Shown: piece by piece, positions 1 through 8,497 of the stretch
How positions within the stretch are numbered: the stretch's first letter is position 1
Layout: each line of letters begins with the position of its first letter
Assembly: GCF_010091925.1 (NCBI RefSeq)
Contig: NZ_WVID01000009.1
Coordinates: 186,001 to 250,000, forward strand
DNA from: Nostoc sp. B(2019)
GTDB lineage: Bacteria; Cyanobacteriota; Cyanobacteriia; Cyanobacteriales; Nostocaceae
DNA length: 64,000 nucleotides
Reading direction: 5' to 3'
Notes under the pieces: generated by a model
The model's database searches: none
Told to the model about the DNA's origin: nothing
What the model saw: the letters and a program-made list of their open reading frames with translations, nothing else
Translations under genes and position numbers: made by a program

Positions 1-368
1 CGAGTGGATGGTTTTTCTCTGTTTTCCGCTTTTTCCACCTGCAAGCCAAAGTAAGTAAGAACAAGCTCAGTTGAGCCAGTGTTAACTATTTCGTGAACTT
101 CCCCCAGTTCTACCGCTATACAGGTTCCTGGAAGTAAGGGATTTTCTTTACCATCAATGTGAATTACGCCTGAACCAGCTTCCACAAAGAAAACCTCACA
201 CATATCCTGATGCGCGTGTCCTGGTGCGCTTTGTCCGGGCGCAAAACGTGCTTGAGAAAAGTTAGTCAAGTGAGGTAAATCGCCTAACCTCAACATTACT
301 TTTTTCTTGATTTCAGGATTATGGGAAACAGACTCTTCTGGTAAGTCTTTTAGGGAAGTACTAATCAT
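1..368 (-). CDS. Cupin-domain protein, C-terminus cut by window edge
   Basis: The frame opens with ATG at 366-368 and stays open to base 1, so about 122 residues are visible and the C-terminus lies outside the window. It is a single-domain cupin: motif 1 reads GHAHQDMCEVFFVEAG, matching G-X-H-X-H-X4-E-X6-G with the two His and the Glu that usually bind a metal, and motif 2 reads GEVHEIVN with its His. The start codon overlaps the stop of the upstream 963-residue gene in an ATGA, so the two are probably translationally coupled. Substrate unknown; many such small cupins bind a metal and a small metabolite. Confidence 0.85.
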   Translation of the reverse strand, partial: MISTSLKDLPEESVSHNPEIKKKVMLRLGDLPHLTNFSQARFAPGQSAPGHAHQDMCEVFFVEAGSGVIHIDGKENPLLPGTCIAVELGEVHEIVNTGSTELVLTYFGLQVEKAENREKPST

Positions 369-3256
369 TCCGGTCTTAAATCGTTGGATAGTTCCACAAT
401 ACCCCTAGAGCCATCAATCCGTACTCGTTGACCATCTTGCAGGAGCCATGTAGCACCGCGAACATCCATGACAGCGGGAATCCCATACTCACGCGCCACG
501 ATCGCCCCGTGAGAAAGTCGTCCACCAGCTTCAGCAATTAAGCCTCCAGCCCTTACTAAGAAGGGGGCCCAGCCTGAGTCTGTGTAAGGAACTACTAAAA
601 TCGTCTCTCGATCTATCTGCGGTATATCTTGTAAATTTCGCAACACTTTCACCCGTCCTTCGGCTTGTCCGTGACTGGCGGGAATACCTTGTAAAATTTG
701 GTCAGAGTAAATAGCAGAAGGAGCTAAGGGGTGAGGTGGTGTATTGCCGTAGACTAAAAGCGGTATTTGATTAAACTCGCTATCTTGGACGAATTGCGAT
801 CGCCTTAATTCCACCAACTTAACTAACTGAGCAATAAATTTGGAATCGGAACCCGCAATTAGACGGCGCACTTCATCAAATTCAAGAAAAAAGATATCCC
901 CGGTTTCCTTAAGCAGACTTGATTTTAACCAAATCTTCTCTAAGGCTACAAAACTCCAACGCAATTCAGCTAATAGCCGCGAATAAACTTCGGTAACTCG
1001 CCCTTTGAGATCCACACGCCGCTGTACAAAAGAGCGCTTTTGCTTTTTTGGTAAGACGAGATTGATCTGATCTACAGCGCCAGTTTGTGGTTCATTTCCC
1101 TGCATCAACTGCACAAACATCTGCTTGACTGGCTGGGGATTCTCTCGCCAAGTCGGAACGGAAATATCAGTTCCCACTTCACTTAAATAGCCATAATCCT
1201 GAAGCAACTCGTCAAACTGTTGCAGAATCTTCTCTCCCTCTGGGGTTTGCGCCAACTGATCAAATACTTTACCTGGCTCAAATTCAGCTAATATCTGTTT
1301 AGCATCTGCGGCTAGAGCACTGAGCGATCGCAATGCTCCCACTTCTGGGGAAACGCTGTTGTCAATTTTCCCATCTTTAACGCGAAAAATTGCCTGTCTT
1401 AATGCCGCACTTAAGGGAGCTAAAATGCTGTAGTAAGTCCCGCGGTGCAGTAACTCCAATATTCGGTCAATTCGTTCCAATAGCTTGGGTGCATCCAGAT
1501 CATCTATATCTTCTTGCGCCAAATGCGACAATTCTGGAATAAATCGATTGTGATAATCCTGCTTAAAGTCCTGCTCTAAGTTTAATTCCCGCCTTAGCAA
1601 TCTCGTCAGTCCTGGTAGATTCTCCCAGGTTGACTCTAAGGATGGCTTACTCATTTTGGCTCCTCTAGTCAAAAACTCCAGACTTTCCGGCGGCAATCCC
1701 ATACGGCGAAAAATCTCCCCTAGGAAAGATGCGTTAAAGTAAGCTCTAGAGTAATGCAGAGTTGCTGTTTGGTTGAAATCTAAGCCAAGGGCGCGATCGC
1801 CTAAAACTAAAGTAAAAATTTCTCCCCAAACTCCACAAGTTAAGGGACGATTAATCGACCAAGTTAAAGGGTGAATTACGCCAGGAATCACTTCGGCGGC
1901 GATTTTGCGCGTCCAGATGGGTAGTAAAGTAGTAATTGGTCGAGCTTGCAGAACCCACAGTGTTTGCCCATCATAACTCCACTCGATATCTTGGGGAATG
2001 CCGTGATAACGCTTTTCGAGTTTGCGAGTTAAATATGCTACTTGCTTGATTAATGCTTGGGGGATTCGTCCTTGTCCTTCTAATTGGACAGAGGAAAAAG
2101 TTTCTGTCTCAACAACAAAAGCGCGATATTGTTCTGGCGTGACTTTGCCAGAAACAACTTGTGTGGGGCTACCTGGAAGGGCTTCAATGACGATCGCATC
2201 ACCTTGCTGAGTAATGGGATCGCGGCTGAAAGCTACTCCCGAATATACGCTTTGGACTTGTTGTTGAATCAGCACTGCCATTGCTGTATCATTTGAGCCG
2301 CGATCGCGTCGATATTGTACAGCAGATGGATGGTTGTAGGAAGCTTGAACTTGAGCGATCGCTTCCTGTAACTCCTGCTGGCTGGTGACATTCAAAACCG
2401 TTTCATACTGACCAGCGGCGGAAGCTTGTTCTGAATCTTCTCCAATGGCGGAGGAACGCACCACCAAGGGTGATAGTTCTGATGGCTGGAGAAATTCTGT
2501 TGATGCGGGATCATCACCTGGGCCAAGTACCCACCCTTTCGGTACTGGGTAGCCCCAGCGCTTAATTTGAGATAGTGTAGCTGCCTTTTCTCCAACTATG
2601 GCAGCATCTAACTCTTCGTCTAAAGAGAGAATAGCGCGATCGCCGCGCAAAAATTCCAACATTGGTTGCGACTCTGTTTGTGCCTCTTGGGCTGAGAGGT
2701 TCATGTCATCGGGAATTTTTGTGTAAATCCAGCCCAGTAACCCAGCCAGGGCGGTAGCAGCCATCATTCTGGGGATATCGCCAACGTGCAGAAATGTCAC
2801 AAACAGGGGCAATAAAATCAAAACCCCAAATTTTACTATCTGTCTTGAGCGCAGGATTAAAAAGCTGATGGCTGCAAAAAAAAGTGTAAATCCTGACACA
2901 AGTGGATCGTGTACCAGAAATCCCCAAACAACATTTGTCGTGCCTGCCCCTTTGCCCATCCAGTACCTACCGATGACCAGGGCAATGAGAGCTATCAATT
3001 CCCACGGTGATCCTGCTGGGAAGAAAGCACGACTAAGCAATACTGCTGCTATTCCTTTTAAAGCTTCTGACAAAACTGCCAGAATACCTACGAATGTGCC
3101 ACCGTGGTAAAACGCAGCGGAGACACTAACGTTTCCTGTACCAATTTGCGATAATTGCTTCTGCTTCAGGGCGGAGGTGATCCACCCAATCAGTGGTAAT
3201 CCGCCCAAAAGGGGACAGGCAATTAAAATAACTAAAGCGCCCCAAAGGTCAAACAT
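365..3256 (-). CDS. PlsY-like membrane domain fused to PEP-synthase/rifampicin-phosphotransferase-like enzyme
   Basis: 963 residues in two parts. Residues 1-185 are hydrophobic with several membrane segments and resemble the acyl-phosphate glycerol-3-phosphate acyltransferase PlsY (IGTGNVSVSAAFYHGG near residue 38, EALKG near 64, a second glycine-rich GKGAGTTNVVWG near 101). Residues about 200-440 are the ATP-binding domain of PEP synthase/PPDK (VVRSSAIGEDSEQASAAGQY). The C-terminus is the swivelling phosphohistidine domain (GGRLSHGAIVAREYGIPAV, His about 916). The PEP-binding TIM barrel of true PEP synthases is absent, so the domain order matches rifampicin-phosphotransferase-type dikinases. 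It may phosphorylate a small molecule or lipid precursor at the membrane. The stop overlaps the downstream cupin start by 4 bases. Reaction not known. Confidence 0.85.
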   Translation of the reverse strand: MFDLWGALVILIACPLLGGLPLIGWITSALKQKQLSQIGTGNVSVSAAFYHGGTFVGILAVLSEALKGIAAVLLSRAFFPAGSPWELIALIALVIGRYWMGKGAGTTNVVWGFLVHDPLVSGFTLFFAAISFLILRSRQIVKFGVLILLPLFVTFLHVGDIPRMMAATALAGLLGWIYTKIPDDMNLSAQEAQTESQPMLEFLRGDRAILSLDEELDAAIVGEKAATLSQIKRWGYPVPKGWVLGPGDDPASTEFLQPSELSPLVVRSSAIGEDSEQASAAGQYETVLNVTSQQELQEAIAQVQASYNHPSAVQYRRDRGSNDTAMAVLIQQQVQSVYSGVAFSRDPITQQGDAIVIEALPGSPTQVVSGKVTPEQYRAFVVETETFSSVQLEGQGRIPQALIKQVAYLTRKLEKRYHGIPQDIEWSYDGQTLWVLQARPITTLLPIWTRKIAAEVIPGVIHPLTWSINRPLTCGVWGEIFTLVLGDRALGLDFNQTATLHYSRAYFNASFLGEIFRRMGLPPESLEFLTRGAKMSKPSLESTWENLPGLTRLLRRELNLEQDFKQDYHNRFIPELSHLAQEDIDDLDAPKLLERIDRILELLHRGTYYSILAPLSAALRQAIFRVKDGKIDNSVSPEVGALRSLSALAADAKQILAEFEPGKVFDQLAQTPEGEKILQQFDELLQDYGYLSEVGTDISVPTWRENPQPVKQMFVQLMQGNEPQTGAVDQINLVLPKKQKRSFVQRRVDLKGRVTEVYSRLLAELRWSFVALEKIWLKSSLLKETGDIFFLEFDEVRRLIAGSDSKFIAQLVKLVELRRSQFVQDSEFNQIPLLVYGNTPPHPLAPSAIYSDQILQGIPASHGQAEGRVKVLRNLQDIPQIDRETILVVPYTDSGWAPFLVRAGGLIAEAGGRLSHGAIVAREYGIPAVMDVRGATWLLQDGQRVRIDGSRGIVELSNDLRPE

Positions 3257-3338
3257 TGTGGATTTTGGATTTTACGAAAAGTCGTAAAGAGGGTTTCCCG
3301 ACCTAACAAACTTTTCAAGACGGATTTAAATTTTCCAT

Positions 3339-3366
3339 CTCAAATCTCAAATCTCAAATCTAAAAT
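3339..3366. repeat. Heptanucleotide tandem repeat (CTCAAAT x4)
   Basis: Three exact CTCAAAT units followed by a fourth with one change (CTAAAAT). It lies about 80 bases upstream of the PlsY-fusion start codon. Heptameric short tandem repeats (STRR) are typical of heterocystous cyanobacteria. Confidence 0.8.
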
Positions 3367-3480
3367 TTTTCTGAAATTTTGATGGTTGTCAGGGGCTTTT
3401 ATTTATTAGTTGCACAATGGACACTTGGCTACGACGGAAACCGTTTTCACCAATGTCCTTTTTCTAAGCTACTGATGATT

Positions 3481-3621
3481 TTAGTTTAGCGCATAGGCGG
3501 CTTGCAGCGCCCAAATGATCAGAGCGGCGATCGACCCCAAAAGCAACACAGTAGAAATAGTGACTACTTTTGGTGAATCTGCACCCTCAAATTTCATAAT
3601 TCCGCGATTTAAGTCGGACAT
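3481..3621 (-). CDS. 46-residue single-membrane-span protein
   Basis: ATG at 3619-3621 follows a near-perfect Shine-Dalgarno (AAGGAGGAATT, about 7 bases upstream of the ATG), which strongly supports translation. The protein has a polar N-terminus (MSDLNRGIMKFEGADSPKVV), then one hydrophobic helix of about 22 residues, and ends AAYALN. Size and layout are like small accessory subunits of thylakoid complexes (PSII, cytochrome b6f, NDH-1), but I do not recognise it as a named subunit. It is followed on the same strand by the PlsY fusion, 224 bases away, so it may have its own promoter. Confidence 0.8.
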   Translation of the reverse strand: MSDLNRGIMKFEGADSPKVVTISTVLLLGSIAALIIWALQAAYALN

Positions 3622-3921
3622 AGCTTGATAATTCCTCCTTCGTCACAGCGTGAAGCATTTGTCCGTTTTGATTGTAGTCCTTCTATTTGCGGACAATGTT
3701 AAATTCCTAATACTATTTTGTTTAAAGTTTGCAACTTTTCCATCACCAAAATTACTTAGTCCTATAGACATAGTTTGCTTATTTATACATGACTGTAACC
3801 GATACATCAATAGTTTAGCGTAATCTCACTTAATAGAATTTACTGTTTGCAAGTCAAGCGACAAAATAAATTGTAGTATAATTTGTTACTTTATTTTTAA
3901 CGAGATTTTCAAAATTTTGAG

Positions 3922-4887
3922 GTGAAAGTGGTGCTAAGCATAATTTTGGCAGTGGTTGTGGGATTTTTTGTGGCGACAGAGATCGGATTGCGATCGCTCT
4001 TTGGCTTTGGTAATCCGCTAATTTATATTAGTGATGCGAAGATTGGTTATTTATTAGCTCCTAACCAGCGTACCCGTCGCTTTGGTAATCGCATTGAGAT
4101 TAATGAGTATTCTATGCGAGGTGCGCCAATCCCAAAGACACCTGCACCCTCTACACTGCGGGTGCTACTCTTAGGGGACTCTATCGCTAATGGTGGCTGG
4201 TGGACAGACCAAGCTAATACAATATCTAGCTTGATGATGCGTTCTTTATCATCAGCAATCGCTCAGAATTACCAGGAAGTAGAAGTGCTTAATGCTTCAG
4301 CCAACTCTTGGGGGCCAAGAAACGAACTAGCCTATTTAGAGAAGTTTAGCAATTTTAACGCCCAAGCAGTGGTGTTATTAATTAATACCGATGATTTGTT
4401 TGCTACTGCTCCCACTTCTTTACCAGTGGGACGCGATCGCAACTATCCAGATACTAAACCTGCTCTGGCATTAGTGGAAATATTACGGCGTTATGTCTTC
4501 ACACAAAAGCCAATTCCCGAAATGAAAGCAATGAATAATGAACCAGGCGATCGCGTTGGTTTTAATCTAGAGGCGATCAGCAAAATTCAAGCGCTGACTA
4601 GTCAAAGCAACAGTAAATTTCTCCTAGTTATGACTCCCTTACTCCGAGAACTTGGCGAAACAGGTTCCCGCGATTACGAAATTCAAGCACGTCAGCGCCT
4701 CAGTGATTTTACTCAAGCCCAGCAAATTACTTATATAGATTTTCTGCCAATATTTAACTCGACTTCCAACCCACAAAGCTTGTATCACGATCATATTCAC
4801 CTCAACTTGCCAGGCAATCAGCTTGTGAGTAAAGTTATGGAGCGATCGCTTTTAGAATTATTAGGGGATACGCCGCCAAATAACTAA
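3922..4887 (+). CDS. SGNH/GDSL-type hydrolase, membrane-anchored
   Basis: 321 residues beginning with GTG (a second in-frame GTG lies two codons on; only a weak GAGG precedes it). An N-terminal hydrophobic helix acts as a signal anchor. The catalytic frame is of SGNH type: block I LLLGDSIANGG with the nucleophile Ser, an Asn block (NASANSWGPRNE), and block V DHIHLNLPGNQL with the Asp-x-x-His pair. It probably works in the periplasm as an esterase or acetylhydrolase on cell-envelope polysaccharide or lipid; substrate unknown. It stands alone, transcribed away from the small membrane protein. Confidence 0.8.
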   Translation: MKVVLSIILAVVVGFFVATEIGLRSLFGFGNPLIYISDAKIGYLLAPNQRTRRFGNRIEINEYSMRGAPIPKTPAPSTLRVLLLGDSIANGGWWTDQANTISSLMMRSLSSAIAQNYQEVEVLNASANSWGPRNELAYLEKFSNFNAQAVVLLINTDDLFATAPTSLPVGRDRNYPDTKPALALVEILRRYVFTQKPIPEMKAMNNEPGDRVGFNLEAISKIQALTSQSNSKFLLVMTPLLRELGETGSRDYEIQARQRLSDFTQAQQITYIDFLPIFNSTSNPQSLYHDHIHLNLPGNQLVSKVMERSLLELLGDTPPNN

Positions 4888-4937
4888 GTTGGGAAAGTGA
4901 ATGGCAGAACGCAGCGATTACCGATTCGGGAGTATCT

Positions 4938-5555
4938 TCAAGTTTCTCGAATCCAGAGTGCTAACCCTCCGCCACGACCACGAGCTGCAATGAAATCTTC
5001 TGTCACTAAAAAGAAGGCAAAGAAAGGTAGTTTAGCTATGGGCTGGTTATAGAAATCCTCAGACTGAACTTTACCAGAGCGAATCTGCTTGTTGTACACC
5101 ACACGACCAAACAGACTGATAAGCATCTGGGTAAAGTCAAACGCTAATAAATTTTTCTTACTTAAATATTGGACTGGCCCGGTGAGCTTCAAGAACACTG
5201 AGCCTAATTGGACTTGATTAGCAATTTCGCCTTTACCTAAATCTTGTTCTATGGCACTAAAGAAAATATGGATTGCTACCAATTTGGGCACATACAAACC
5301 TTTACCTAATACAATTCCTCCTCGCTTTCTGACGTTCTTAGTACCAGTAGCAAAGCAAAGTCGCCATTTACCCAAAAGAGACTCAAACGAATAAGCTAAC
5401 CGTTGTTGCTTAGCTGCTTTTTCTGCTTGTAATAACGCATTTACTAATATTTCAGCACTAGGACGTGTGCCTCTCTGTTCTCGATACGCAGCCGCAGCCT
5501 GGGATAGGGTGCTTATAAAATCAGGTGTAGCCGTGGATTTCAAATCAGCGGTCAT
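4938..5555 (-). CDS. PAP/fibrillin family protein
   Basis: 205 residues with the plastid-lipid-associated protein (fibrillin) signature: LLGKWRLCFATGTK near residue 64, followed by a beta-rich region and a conserved GRGGGLALWIRE end. Members in plants and cyanobacteria associate with plastoglobules and thylakoids and bind prenyl lipids; cyanobacterial homologues take part in photoprotection. There is no signal peptide or membrane segment. It converges on the SGNH hydrolase gene, 50 bases away. Confidence 0.8.
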   Translation of the reverse strand: MTADLKSTATPDFISTLSQAAAAYREQRGTRPSAEILVNALLQAEKAAKQQRLAYSFESLLGKWRLCFATGTKNVRKRGGIVLGKGLYVPKLVAIHIFFSAIEQDLGKGEIANQVQLGSVFLKLTGPVQYLSKKNLLAFDFTQMLISLFGRVVYNKQIRSGKVQSEDFYNQPIAKLPFFAFFLVTEDFIAARGRGGGLALWIRET

Positions 5556-5652
5556 GAGGGCACTCTGGATTTAACTCTTTTTTTAACTTTTCCGTACTTT
5601 TAATAAATTTTAACGTTTATCTATTGAGTCACTATGAAGAATGCGATCGCCT

Positions 5653-5808
5653 CTATCCTAAAGCCAATACTCCTGCTGGAAAATCCACCAACAGCCGCCG
5701 AGTTCTTAGCCAAGGTAATCCTAATATAATTTCCCGGAATTCAGAGCCAGCAATCAACTCAATTTCAAAAAATAACTGACCAATCTCATCAAACTCACCT
5801 TGGATCAT
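5653..5808 (-). pseudogene. Internally deleted retropepsin-like protein (51 residues)
   Basis: A 51-residue frame whose ATG overlaps the stop of the upstream 105-residue gene in ATGA, so it is positioned as the second gene of a coupled pair. Its N-terminus (MIQGEFDEIGQLFFEIELIA) and C-terminus (LGLPWLRTRRLLVDFPAG) look like the two ends of the short clan-AA aspartic-protease-like proteins that often follow such genes in cyanobacteria. The middle, including the catalytic DTG, is missing. This suggests an in-frame internal deletion. The family assignment is from memory of the pattern, not a search. Confidence 0.55.
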
Positions 5809-6122
5809 ATCCGACCACAGACCCCAGTTTCATTTAGCCGGAAAGTTGCAAATCGACGCTGCGGATATTTTTCAAGTGCTTGCTGTACAGCAACCATGCT
5901 ATCTGGAGCAATGAAATAGTCTCCACTATCTGGCTCAATGTACATAAACCAGTTATAGTGCTTCTCGATTAACTGTGGGCGAAGTTTCTCAAAAATTACA
6001 CGGCCTCGCTGCTGAAATGCTTCTAGTTCAGCTTGGCGCTTGGCTTGTTCTTCGGGAGAGATAGTAAGTTCTGGAAATAATCTTCCTCGACGGGGTTTTT
6101 GATGAGAATTCAGTTGTGTCAT
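5805..6122 (-). CDS. Small conserved cyanobacterial protein, partner of retropepsin-like gene
   Basis: 105 residues, soluble, charged N-terminus, with a helical stretch rich in Glu and Gln (SPEEQAKRQAELEAFQQRG) and a C-terminal alpha/beta part (YNWFMYIEPDSGDYFIAPDS). Proteins of this type are common in Nostoc-like genomes and usually sit directly upstream of a small aspartic-protease-like gene, as here. Its function is not known; a two-gene addiction or regulatory role is only a guess. No clear ribosome-binding site precedes the ATG. Confidence 0.7.
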   Translation of the reverse strand: MTQLNSHQKPRRGRLFPELTISPEEQAKRQAELEAFQQRGRVIFEKLRPQLIEKHYNWFMYIEPDSGDYFIAPDSMVAVQQALEKYPQRRFATFRLNETGVCGRI

Positions 6123-6264
6123 GGGTTTTATTTGATAAGACTCTTAATCAAAGATACCATTAAAGTTTGTGGTATTTATTGAATTTGTGTGAATGGCGAT
6201 CGCAAGTCTGGAATGAAATTCTCAGGCTTAATAACTAATATCAAGTAATCCAACTTTTTCTTAT

Positions 6265-6789
6265 TTAGATGTTAGCTGAAGCTAAATTTTTAATAATCAC
6301 ATTAACTGGCCCAGAACAGTAAACACATAACTCATTAGCAATCTCAACAGCTTCTTGAGGGCTTTTCTCTAAATACATTGCTGTTAATGCAAAGTGCTGC
6401 CCTGCACCAATGGCACTAAACTCGTTGATTTTTTCAACTAGGTAGCTATTACTAACTCGAAAAATTTCTCTTTCTATGCCAATTAAATAGCTATTTTTTC
6501 TGCCAAAGGCATCATCTTTTTTCTTAGCCCAACTATAAAATTCAACCATAAAATCTAAAACTGCTTCAACCGTAGCAGCAGAGGGCTTGTGATTTCTAGC
6601 AAATATTTGCATGAAACTTAACTCCATAACATAGCCCACACTGCCAATAATCATGTCATTAACTTCAAACAGTTTACCCTGTTCATCTCCGGTCACACGG
6701 GAGTTTTCTGTTAAATAACCATCAACACGAATGCTATCAGCAGCAAACTCTAACTTATCAGCATATTTTTTAGCTGCAACAACGCTCAT
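6265..6789 (-). CDS. HslV/proteasome-beta-like Ntn hydrolase
   Basis: 174 residues, matching HslV in length. After Met removal the chain would begin SVVAAKKYADKLEFAADS, which lines up with the HslV start TTIVSVRRNGHVVIAGDG and puts Ser at the nucleophile position instead of Thr. The motifs GSVGY and AIGAGQHFALTAMYLEKSP followed by a helix ending in CVYC match the second half of HslV/beta-type subunits. No hslU/clpY-like ATPase is adjacent. It may be a self-assembling proteasome-like peptidase; similar stand-alone genes occur in cyanobacteria and phages. Function inferred from fold only. Confidence 0.75.
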   Translation of the reverse strand: MSVVAAKKYADKLEFAADSIRVDGYLTENSRVTGDEQGKLFEVNDMIIGSVGYVMELSFMQIFARNHKPSAATVEAVLDFMVEFYSWAKKKDDAFGRKNSYLIGIEREIFRVSNSYLVEKINEFSAIGAGQHFALTAMYLEKSPQEAVEIANELCVYCSGPVNVIIKNLASANI

Positions 6790-7123
6790 AATTATTTAAG
6801 TTACAACTTGTCACATTTATCTTAGATTAATAATGCAAATTAATTTATTAAATCAATTTTCTCTTAATTAATCGGCTGGTAGTAAATAAGTGATTATTCT
6901 CATTCAAGTAGAAATACTAAAAATACACTAATTACTCATTACCACTAGAACAAGTATATTTCCATTAAGTAAATGTTTAAACAGTCAAAATTTGTAGCAA
7001 AATAAGATTACAAGTCTTAGCTAAAATCCCGATTGCTAGCAACTCAACAAATTGTCTTTGATGTGGTTTGGGTAGTGTTAACTCACTAGACTTATTTACC
7101 TACAGACATTACGAGGTGATGAT
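6790..7123. other. AT-rich divergent intergenic region
   Basis: 334 bases between the divergent HslV-like and pentapeptide genes. Strongly AT-rich, with no open frame or strong hairpin that I can support; it presumably holds both promoters. A Shine-Dalgarno (GAGGTGATG) sits just before the pentapeptide start. Confidence 0.5.
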
Positions 7124-7672
7124 ATGGACGCTAACAGGCTCCTGAATCTATATGCAGCAGGAGAACGGAATTTTAATAGAGCAAATTTGCATCAAGTAAA
7201 CCTGACTCAAACTGACTTGAGTGGTGCAAATTTAGCCGAAGCTGACTTGAGTGGTGCTGACCTCTCTCAAGCCAACTTGAGCGAATGTAACCTCAGCCGT
7301 GCAAATCTGACTGATGCAGAACTGAGTGGAGCAAACCTGAAACGTGCAAACTTGAGTGAGGTAAACTTAATTGGTGCAGACTTGATTAGAGTAAACTTGC
7401 AAGAAACCAACCTGAGTCGTGCAGATTTGCGGAGTGCAAACTTAGCTCTAGCAAACTTGTTTGGTGCAAACCTCAGTGAGGCGGAAATGAGTGGAGCAGA
7501 TTTAAGTCATGCCAATCTTAAAAAGGCAAATTTAATTGGCAGCAATATTAATGAAGCAGATCTTTATGGTGCAGATTTAACAGGAGCAATCATCACTGAA
7601 CAAGAGATGATTGGGGAAGTTTTGCATATAGGTTTATCTCATAAATGGGTAACTTGGGCTGGTGGTTGCTAA
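7124..7672 (+). CDS. Pentapeptide-repeat protein
   Basis: 182 residues. From about residue 17 to 160 it is built of A(D/N)LXX repeats (SGANLAEADLSGADLSQANL and so on), which fold as a right-handed quadrilateral beta-helix. The short N-terminal cap begins MDANRLLNLYAAGERNF. A good ribosome-binding site (GAGGTGAT) precedes the ATG. Such proteins are abundant in cyanobacteria and mostly of unknown function. There is no signal peptide, so it is probably cytoplasmic. A strong hairpin follows 42 bases after the stop. Confidence 0.85.
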   Translation: MDANRLLNLYAAGERNFNRANLHQVNLTQTDLSGANLAEADLSGADLSQANLSECNLSRANLTDAELSGANLKRANLSEVNLIGADLIRVNLQETNLSRADLRSANLALANLFGANLSEAEMSGADLSHANLKKANLIGSNINEADLYGADLTGAIITEQEMIGEVLHIGLSHKWVTWAGGC

Positions 7673-7713
7673 TCTTCCTAGATAGTGGTCTTCGTTTGAA
7701 TAGACACGTGTTA

Positions 7714-7737
7714 AGGGCACAACAGGTGTTGTGCCCT
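7714..7737 (+). terminator. Hairpin AGGGCACAACA / TGTTGTGCCCT
   Basis: A perfect 11-bp stem with a 2-base loop, just downstream of the pentapeptide gene. It is related in sequence to the palindrome at 54354-54377, so it is probably a dispersed element that also ends transcription. There is no long T-run. Confidence 0.6.
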
Positions 7738-7780
7738 CACAAATGTTTATAGATGTTGCTTTGTAGTCGCTGGTGAAATA

Positions 7781-8131
7781 CTAATAAACTAAGGGTGTTG
7801 CGCCGCGCATCTGACGTAAAGAATTTATACAAGCAGGACAGTCACAGTTAAATAAAGTGACCGCCATCTCACTCTCTTCAACGTTAAACTCTAGCATCGG
7901 AACATCATTTTGAGAAAACTCTACTTCAGGCTGATAGTTAGGGATTTGAGCCAATACAGAAGCCCTAGCACATACAAAACCAACTTTATGGTAATTGCGT
8001 ATGCAAGATAGGCGGTCTGTAGTTTTGGCTTCTGGCTCTGTAGCTTGTGCTTGATTAAGCATTACTCCCATAGAAAGAATGGAGCTAATTAGCACTGGAG
8101 AAGAAAGTAAACTTAGTATAAATTTATTCAT
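7781..8131 (-). CDS. Small secreted Cys-containing protein, unknown function
   Basis: 116 residues from the ATG at 8129-8131, chosen because AAGGAAG precedes it at good spacing; the open frame continues upstream to 8164 without such support. The first 30 residues form a signal peptide (MNKFILSLLSS... ending NQAQA), giving a mature protein of about 86 residues with five Cys, including CDCPAC near the C-terminus. It is likely periplasmic or extracellular, possibly disulfide- or metal-binding. I do not recognise a family. Confidence 0.65.
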   Translation of the reverse strand: MNKFILSLLSSPVLISSILSMGVMLNQAQATEPEAKTTDRLSCIRNYHKVGFVCARASVLAQIPNYQPEVEFSQNDVPMLEFNVEESEMAVTLFNCDCPACINSLRQMRGATPLVY

Positions 8132-8497
8132 TGGCTTCCTTAGAAAACAATCTTGATTGCTCACAATATCTGATTAAATCTTACAATTCAAGTAGATGTC
8201 CATCAGGAATACTAAAGATTTGTAGTATCGAGTCGGTTAATTAACGGGATACCGGGTGTTTGCAGTTTATTGTGAATGCGATCGCTTTCAGCAAGATTCT
8301 TAGTCTGATGCACCTCTTGTTGCTTCAGATTAAGCTGGAATGGCTTCTAAAGGAACAAAAGTAAAAAAAACTTTTTTTATTCGTAGTGAGCGATTGATCG
8401 CTACATACAAATATTTAAAATAATGTAGAGACAAGAAATTTTCCGTCTCTACACCCATAGCACTCGCTAAATATACATTTAACTCAACTGAGGCTAT
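8132..8497. other. Intergenic region with two dispersed hairpins
   Basis: 366 bases without a gene. It contains an imperfect hairpin around AGCGATtgATCGCT (8388-8401) and a TGTAGAGAC / GTCTCTACA hairpin (8424-8453), both of types scattered through Nostoc-like genomes. It lies downstream of folE and upstream of the secreted protein, on the same strand. Confidence 0.6.
8424..8453. repeat. GTAGAGAC-type dispersed hairpin
   Basis: Arms TGTAGAGAC and GTCTCTACA (9 bp) around a 12-base AT-rich loop. The same arms recur at 48002-48029 and 63320-63348. It lies about 45 bases after the folE stop and may act as its terminator. Confidence 0.65.
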
